The notes under the pieces were generated by a model. The model worked only from the letters and a program-made list of their open reading frames with translations. It was not told where the DNA came from and ran no database searches. From Topomyia yanbarensis (taxonomy: Eukaryota; Arthropoda; Insecta; Diptera; Culicidae): 64,000 nucleotides of DNA. Where the stretch lies: assembly GCF_030247195.1 (NCBI RefSeq), contig NC_080672.1, positions 311,638,127 to 311,702,126 on the forward strand, in the 5' to 3' direction. A program made the position numbers and the translations under genes. Positions 58,949 to 64,000 of this stretch are shown here, piece by piece (within the stretch, counting starts at the first letter, position 1; every line of letters starts with the position of its first letter).

Positions 58949-59162
58949 ACGTGCCCTAGCAATTCCTGTGCACTATGAGCACGAAACTGAATTTGACGAT
59001 GGCACTGCTTCCTATAGCAAGTGTTCGATGTACGCCGTTAACTTCACGGAGGTGCTGGCCAACAACATCCGCAAGGCTGACCCGACTTGGCCGACGCAAC
59101 CCTGCAAACATGGGTGGGAGTACAACTTTACCGATGTGCCATATAGAACAGCTGCTACTGAT
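58949..59162 (+). CDS. SLC22-type transporter, coding exon 2
   Basis: Acceptor ttgttctctttttcag ends at 58948; donor gtaagt begins at 59163. The first base completes the Arg codon split from exon 1, and 71 full codons follow (protein residues about 153-223), ending in phase 0. It encodes the large extracellular loop between membrane spans 1 and 2 of the SLC22 family, with paired cysteines (SKCSMY, QPCKHGW) and two NFT glycosylation sequons. The GWEYNFTDVPYRT segment corresponds to the loop end that in the family leads to the second span. That span and the rest of the protein are not in the window. Overlapping ORFs here are shadows. Confidence 0.88.
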
Positions 59163-60046
59163 GTAAGTACAATAGGGCACTATTTCGTGCTGAATATTCA
59201 CCTGGAATTTATTTTGCACTATTTTGGAAAACATATTGAAACAGATTTGAACGTAGCCCATTAATTGTAGGCCGAAAGATTGAAAAAAAAATTGTGGCAC
59301 CCTTACTAGTGAAATGAATTAGCACGGGATCGAAGTAAAGGATATTTTTGAAAACTTTTTACTCTTACAATTACGCTTTACAATTAATTCAAAACCAGAT
59401 CAAAAGTCAAAATTATCAAACCCTAGAACGTTGCACTTGCGTTTTCCACCCTAAAACGTTGCAGTGGGGCACAAACGTACCCCACGCGTTGGGTCACAAA
59501 AATCGCAGTTTTGACTTTATTCACAAAAATTACTATAACTTTGCGAATTTTCAACCGATTTGAAAAAAAAAACCAAATGATTCTTAAACTTGAAAAAATG
59601 GTCTGGAAACGGGATAAAAACCGAATTTCGATATTTTTGAAAAAGTGCAATTATTTGGAAGAGTGAAAGTTTAAAAATCGGGTTTTGGAAAATACCACGA
59701 AACGGGGTGGAAATTAAAATGAACAAAATAGTTCTGACCAGTAATACATTCGTAACACGCAACGTTACTGTTACAGTAGTTACTGTGTGCAAATTATACT
59801 TGAGAGCCAGTATTTTGAAAAATTATAAAAAATAAACAATAAAACAATAAAAATCAGCAAAAATGATAACGATTTTATGCTACTCCAAAATTAAATTAAA
59901 TTAATTGAATAAATGATTAAAACGATTTTATAATACTAATTGTTGCTTACGTAGTGAAACAACGAGTATTTTAACTGGTATTCTCACGAGTTATATTTCC
60001 ACTGACAGCACGAAACCTGACGAAATGCTAACGGCAACCGTACACT

Positions 60047-60940
60047 TTTTTTTATTTTTATTAACGTGACTTTAAATTTTTATTCATTCGTCACGCTTCG
60101 AAAATTCAATATTTACAAGTCATTTAACAAAATTATATGTTCTTCAACAGTTCTACTTGTCTTATAAACTGAATTAATTTTTTCTCATTACCTATCCCTA
60201 AAATCTCGCTTAATGTCAGATTCATTAGATGTTTGTCTCTGCTTTGCTGATATTTAGGACAGTCCAGGAGCAGGTGTCTTACGGTTAAGTCGTCTCCGCA
60301 GCACTGTAGTTTGTCTTCCCGGTCAAGGATATAGCTGTGAGTCAACTTAGTGTGACCGATCCGTAGTCTGGTGATTGGTGTTTGCTCTGAGGTGTCTTTT
60401 ACGTCTTCCCATGGTAGTGTCGTCGATTTTATGCATCTGGTAAAGGTATTGCAGCTTCTCCATTCAGCCTCCCAAGCTTGACGAAGTAGCGATTTGGCAT
60501 ATTTAACGAAGTCCTTTGCTGGTACTGGGATATCGGTACATTACTTAAGTCGTCCTTCGCTAGCTAGAAAATCCGCTCTTTCGTTCCCTGTAATGCCAGT
60601 GTGACTTGGCACCCAGCAGAACGTGAGGTCCTTGCTAGTAGATGCGGTATCTACGGCCTGTATCCAGGGATGCCGTGTTTTTTCGTGGTCTAAAGCTTGC
60701 AGGCAACTTGCTGAGTCGCTGAAGATGACTGTGTGTCTGGAGATTGAAGCGTTTTCAGTAGCCACCAGCAGTGCCAGTGCTTCCGCTGAGAAGATGGTGC
60801 AACAGTCAGGAATGCGCATGGAGACGTCAACGTTTTCGCTGTGTACTCCTATTCCAACACTGTTTTTATCCAGAGATCCGTCTGTGAAGAACTTCATTGA
60901 TGTCGAATATCGCTTCGTTTGTGTTTCGTTGAAGATTGAA
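60047..60940 (-). mobile_element. 5'-truncated RNase H LINE with 11-bp TSD
   Basis: Flanked by aaccgtacact at 60036-60046 and 60941-60951, with a poly-T (tail) at its left end. Read on the minus strand it keeps only the 3' part of ORF2 and a short 3' UTR (60047-60132). No RT remains, which is typical of incomplete reverse transcription at insertion. Confidence 0.85.
60133..60940 (-). pseudogene. LINE ORF2 C-terminus: RNase H and Cys-His block
   Basis: RNase H motifs in order are FFTDGSLDKN, SAEALALLVA, FSDSASCLQAL and WVPSHTGITGNERADFLA, so the catalytic D, E, D and D are all visible. A TAA at 60541-60543 interrupts the frame, which then continues open in the same phase to CCGDDLTVRHLLLDCPKY and a stop at 60133. 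Apart from that one stop the segment is intact. LOA/Outcast/I-type; the clade is unresolved. Confidence 0.85.
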
Positions 60941-61361
60941 AACCGTACACTGTTGTACAAATGTACCCCACGCCAACTTTGACACCTGCTTCCACGAAGG
61001 CTATAAGCAAACTGGTTATACCAATACCACCTTTTCCTACTCTTACTAGAAACTCTAAATTGAATTATGGTTAGGGTACCAGGTCGGTAAACGCCGTATT
61101 CTCGTCTTCACGCGGCTCCAAAGAAGGTGTGGGGTACATTTGTACTCTCCAGTGCAAAGTTCTAGGGTTAAGCCAAAGAGGACCAAGCGCCATTTTGAGA
61201 TACATGCTCTAAAAACGCTATCGCAAAGAACATAGCACAAGCAGCACCCACATCTATTTATTTTTGGGAACACAAATAGCAAACGAAAGCAAATAAGTGA
61301 TCCTTAACTTGCTATGTTAATGATAAGTTATCTAAAAATGCATTTTAAGTTGAAAAATGCT

Positions 61362-62524
61362 TTTTTTATAATTAATAGATTTATTTAGGCCCAAATGCGG
61401 TAACTCGATGAGGCCGATTGTTTGTTTTTTTACAATAAATTAAAAAAACATCTAGTATGTAAAATTTTTGGTCTCGTTCAGGCGCAGCTTTCTGCTGCGT
61501 GTTGAGATCCTTTTTCTAGGGGGCGAAATATTGCCAGTGTTGTCCACTGCAATTTGAGGTTCGATCCGTTTGTCTTCTTTCGCGTTGTCGTTCATGTCCA
61601 TGTCCTCATCCGTACTACTTTCCTGCTGCTCGCGGTCAGATGTTCCAGTTTGTGTCTTACTCTTATCGGTCGTTATTGTATGTTCGTATTTTTCGGCATT
61701 CGTTTCGTTGTTGTTGTCACTGGTTGTTGGTGCTTGATCCGGAGATGTTGGTTTTGCAGCTGTTAATGGATTAGCGTAAGATGGTTGTGTGCTGATTTCA
61801 GTTGGATTTGAGTTTTCCTTACCAGTTTCTACGCAAGGTTTTCCGAGGTGCAGCTTCTTCGTGCAGAACTGGCACGTAGGAATTTGCCCTGGGTACGTGA
61901 CTAGTGATGTCTGTTGAATGAGAGCATCGTCCCTTCCTAACACTGTGAAGCTTATGTAAGAGGGAATTGGCTTGGTCACACGCAATCTCACCACACGAAC
62001 ACCGGTAGGGATGCCCGGGAAAAAATTCCTCCATGTATCATGTGTAACGGAGTCTACTTCTCCGTATTTTTGCAAGCATTTTTAATCGTTCTCGATGTAT
62101 ACGGGAATGCTATATTAAACATTGCCGCATTCGGCGGTGTGCTACATGTTGTTTCGCGAGGCGAATAACTCAGCTTGATTAATTTTGTTGAACGAAATCA
62201 GCACGCAATGTTTGATATGATGCATTTGTAGGGTTTTCACTTCAGTCAGATTGAGTTCCATCTGCACTTTTAATAACTGTTCCACTTCCCGAATGGCTGG
62301 TCTTACGGGGCCTTTTGAAAAATCAACAGCAACACAGTTCGGCCGCATCTGGGTTGCTTTTTGCTGGGCACCGTCACTCATCACTAAATCGCACGGTAGG
62401 TATAGGCTATTGTTATATGGACTGCTGGTGTGATAGGCACCGATTGATTTTTAGGTAGAATTGACTGTTTCACTTGCGCGGGACGATTTTTTGCTTTTGC
62501 TCAGGGCGAGATGTGAAGACAAAC
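61362..62524 (-). mobile_element. Gag-only retroelement G3
   Basis: Leader at 62385-62524 (rc gtttgtcttcacatctcgcc), gag at 61452-62384 (broken), and a short 3' part ending ccgcatttgggcctaaataa before an A-rich tail. Flanking repeats tgaaaaatgct (61351-61361) and tgaaaaatact (62525-62535) differ at one base and are taken as an 11-bp target duplication. The element is complete at both ends yet has no RT. Confidence 0.78.
61452..62384 (-). pseudogene. G3 gag-like ORF1, broken
   Basis: Starts MMSDGAQQKATQMRPNCVAV; the first RRM-like region ends at a stop (SRNNM, then stop, 62142). The same frame reopens at 62075 (KYGEVDSVTHDTWRNFFPGI) and carries the knuckle CQFCTKKLHLGKPC and the final SPPRKRISTRSRK. 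Between them the LHDLAPRT block of G1 has been lost, so both a stop and a deletion are present. Confidence 0.82.
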
Positions 62525-62535
62525 TGAAAAATACT

Positions 62536-64000
62536 AGAAAAAATATGGCGCTCAGTTCGGTTTAGCATTTAGTCATATCAAATTCTAGGCAGTTTCCTTG
62601 CGATGATTAAATAATTGAAATTTACATTTTAACCTATTGATCACCAAGAATCCTTTCTGGTTGGGGCTCTGATCTGCTAGGCCAAGGTTGGTCTTGAAAA
62701 AAGTTAACCCTCTGCTGCCCAACCTTGTCGTTTGGCGGAGTTCAGCAGAATAGCTGTAAAAATTACAATACACGATTTTGTGTTGTCAACCCCACTAAGA
62801 CCTCTTCAAAACATTTCCACCTATCATATAAAAACATTATCTACTTGTTGAAATTATTATATAAAATGATATTTGAGTTAAAAGTTGAAAATTTTATGGA
62901 AACGAGAAAAAACATTATTTTGCGTGCGATGGTACAATTCAATTGGAAAATTATCACAAATCTTAAAGTTTTCCAAAAAAATGAGAATTATTGGTAATTT
63001 ATTTTACAGTAAAACTTTACCGCAGAATTGAAATTTGGTTGTGTACTAGCTTGAAACTACACGCGTAAAAAATGCGTCTTCAAGCTAACTACTTATCATT
63101 TTAAAATGTAGGCAAATTCTTCAAAATTTATCAACTATACTTGTTGATCAGGTCAGAAAACCGACTTTGTAAAGAAATCCTGTAGGCCTGTCAGTAGATC
63201 ATGTTCCTTTCCCATATATCTATATGATAGTATATCATGTTCGTTACCCATACATATATGATAGCTCGAAGTGCGCCTTATCATAACCTGAGTATAAATG
63301 AAAATCATAAATGTCTTAAATAATTTGGAGACATATTAGCTAGTTTAGGCAACCTAGAAATGATCCCTGCTTTGACGGTTAAGAGGATAAGACGCTGGTC
63401 TCATTAACGATTCTTTGTATGTGCGAAACGCATCCAGGAAGGATTTGTAGTGATCATAGCACTAGCCCTGTAACTGTCCTATAAACTAAGAATTGGCTAC
63501 GAAGTCTGTTGAAACAGAAGGTCAAGTTCCAAAACGCAATGATATAGTATCAAAGCGGTGCGGTGCCAGGAGACAGTGCAGAGGGTGTCCGCCGAGTGCC
63601 ATATCAAACTTCGTAGTTCACGCATCTAATACATGAGGGTACTGTAGCATTCTCTAGATTCCATTCCTGATCGCATTCGAGAATTTTTGGGACATCCTTA
63701 GACCGATTCCATAGAACATTCTAGAGGAAACATATCCGTAAAGCGCAACTCATCTAAAATATTTTCACCTAAATATTACTGTAATGTCATGTCAAATAAC
63801 ACCAAATATGATAATGATCAATGAATAATACGCATTTTAAATTATCCAAATACTTTCGGAAAATTTCCAACCAGGCCCGAGATTCGTGGAATCGGGCTCT
63901 TCAGACCACTTGTTTGTGGGAACATTACTGTCATGCGCCACCTGAAATTAAATCCACGCGACGATCAATGAACAATTAAGTTACATTTGTAGTCATCTAC
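62536..64000. other. Intron segment, nothing recognised
   Basis: No exon, RNA gene or repeat could be supported. Two atatatgatag-type words lie near 63220 and 63256. Confidence 0.4.

Larger units (their letters stand above)
59419..61169. mobile_element. TIR element interrupted by a LINE
   Basis: The left end aaccctagaacgttgcact (59419-59437) is mirrored at 61151-61169 with one mismatch. Just inside each end lies a gtaccccac block (about 59479 and 61129 reversed). Without the inserted LINE (60047-60940 plus its duplication) the element is about 0.85 kb and non-coding, so it was probably a MITE. Confidence 0.65.
59163..64000 (+). other. Start of intron 2 of the SLC22 gene
   Basis: Begins gtaagt. 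No acceptor followed by SLC22-like coding sequence was found up to the window end, so the intron probably continues beyond. It contains the TIR element and retroelements listed below. Confidence 0.7.

Noticed and set aside
1..64000. CRISPR arrays, operons, tRNA or rRNA genes
   Set aside because: No spaced direct-repeat array, no polycistronic layout and no cloverleaf-like or rRNA sequence was recognised; the window is eukaryotic.

Overview
The window looks like nuclear DNA of a mosquito, most likely a TE-rich culicine (Aedes-like) genome. The grounds are an I-clade non-LTR retrotransposon of the type known from mosquitoes, LOA-clade remnants, a mariner-superfamily relic, very AT-rich spacers, and one split host gene with a very long first coding intron. 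The genus is an inference. No prokaryotic gene organisation, tRNA, rRNA or CRISPR was seen.

Host gene: one gene is supported, on the + strand. Coding exon 1 (20861-21315) and exon 2 (58949-59162) join in frame across a 37.6 kb intron with consensus splice sites. Together they encode the N-terminus, first membrane span and large extracellular loop of an SLC22 (organic cation/carnitine/carcinine-type) transporter. The remaining exons lie beyond the right edge. The likely 5' UTR and promoter lie at about 19990-20860. A dead histone H3 copy (46770-47143, minus) sits inside the intron.

Upstream region (1-19990): decayed LOA-type fragments (1530-2115, 3380-3625), a LINE linker fragment (8674-8955), a 27-bp perfect-stem foldback (5778-5900), a 994-bp TA-flanked TIR element with seven copies of one motif (6992-7985), an AATGAATAAA-tract element (10723-12830) carrying a TTAA-flanked MITE, and a nearly intact 6.1-kb I-clade retrotransposon (12962-19093, minus) with a 15-bp target-site duplication. 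That element has an intact ORF1; its ORF2 is broken by one frameshift in an A8 run.

Intron (21316-58948): almost wall-to-wall repeats. They include a maT/D37-type transposase relic and a solo end of the same family, a shredded I-clade copy between ~400-bp inverted arms, a second TA-flanked TIR element, tandem repeats, LINE fragments and a nested stack at 39440-44850. In that stack a gag-only retroelement (G1) has inserted into the 5' UTR of a second copy (G2), which lies in an AATGAATAAA tract that also carries a separate LINE insertion.

Right end (59163-64000): the start of the next intron, with a TIR element split by a 5'-truncated RNase H LINE, and a third gag-only element (G3).

The most interesting theme is the gag-only family (G1, G2, G3 and relic G4). 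Each copy has a 5' leader, one ORF1 (RRM-like region plus a single CCHC knuckle) and a short 3' tail, with no reverse transcriptase. The 3' tail resembles that of the full I-clade element in the same window, which suggests half-LINE parasites mobilised by I-clade machinery. All boundaries and homologies were read by eye and need alignment to confirm.
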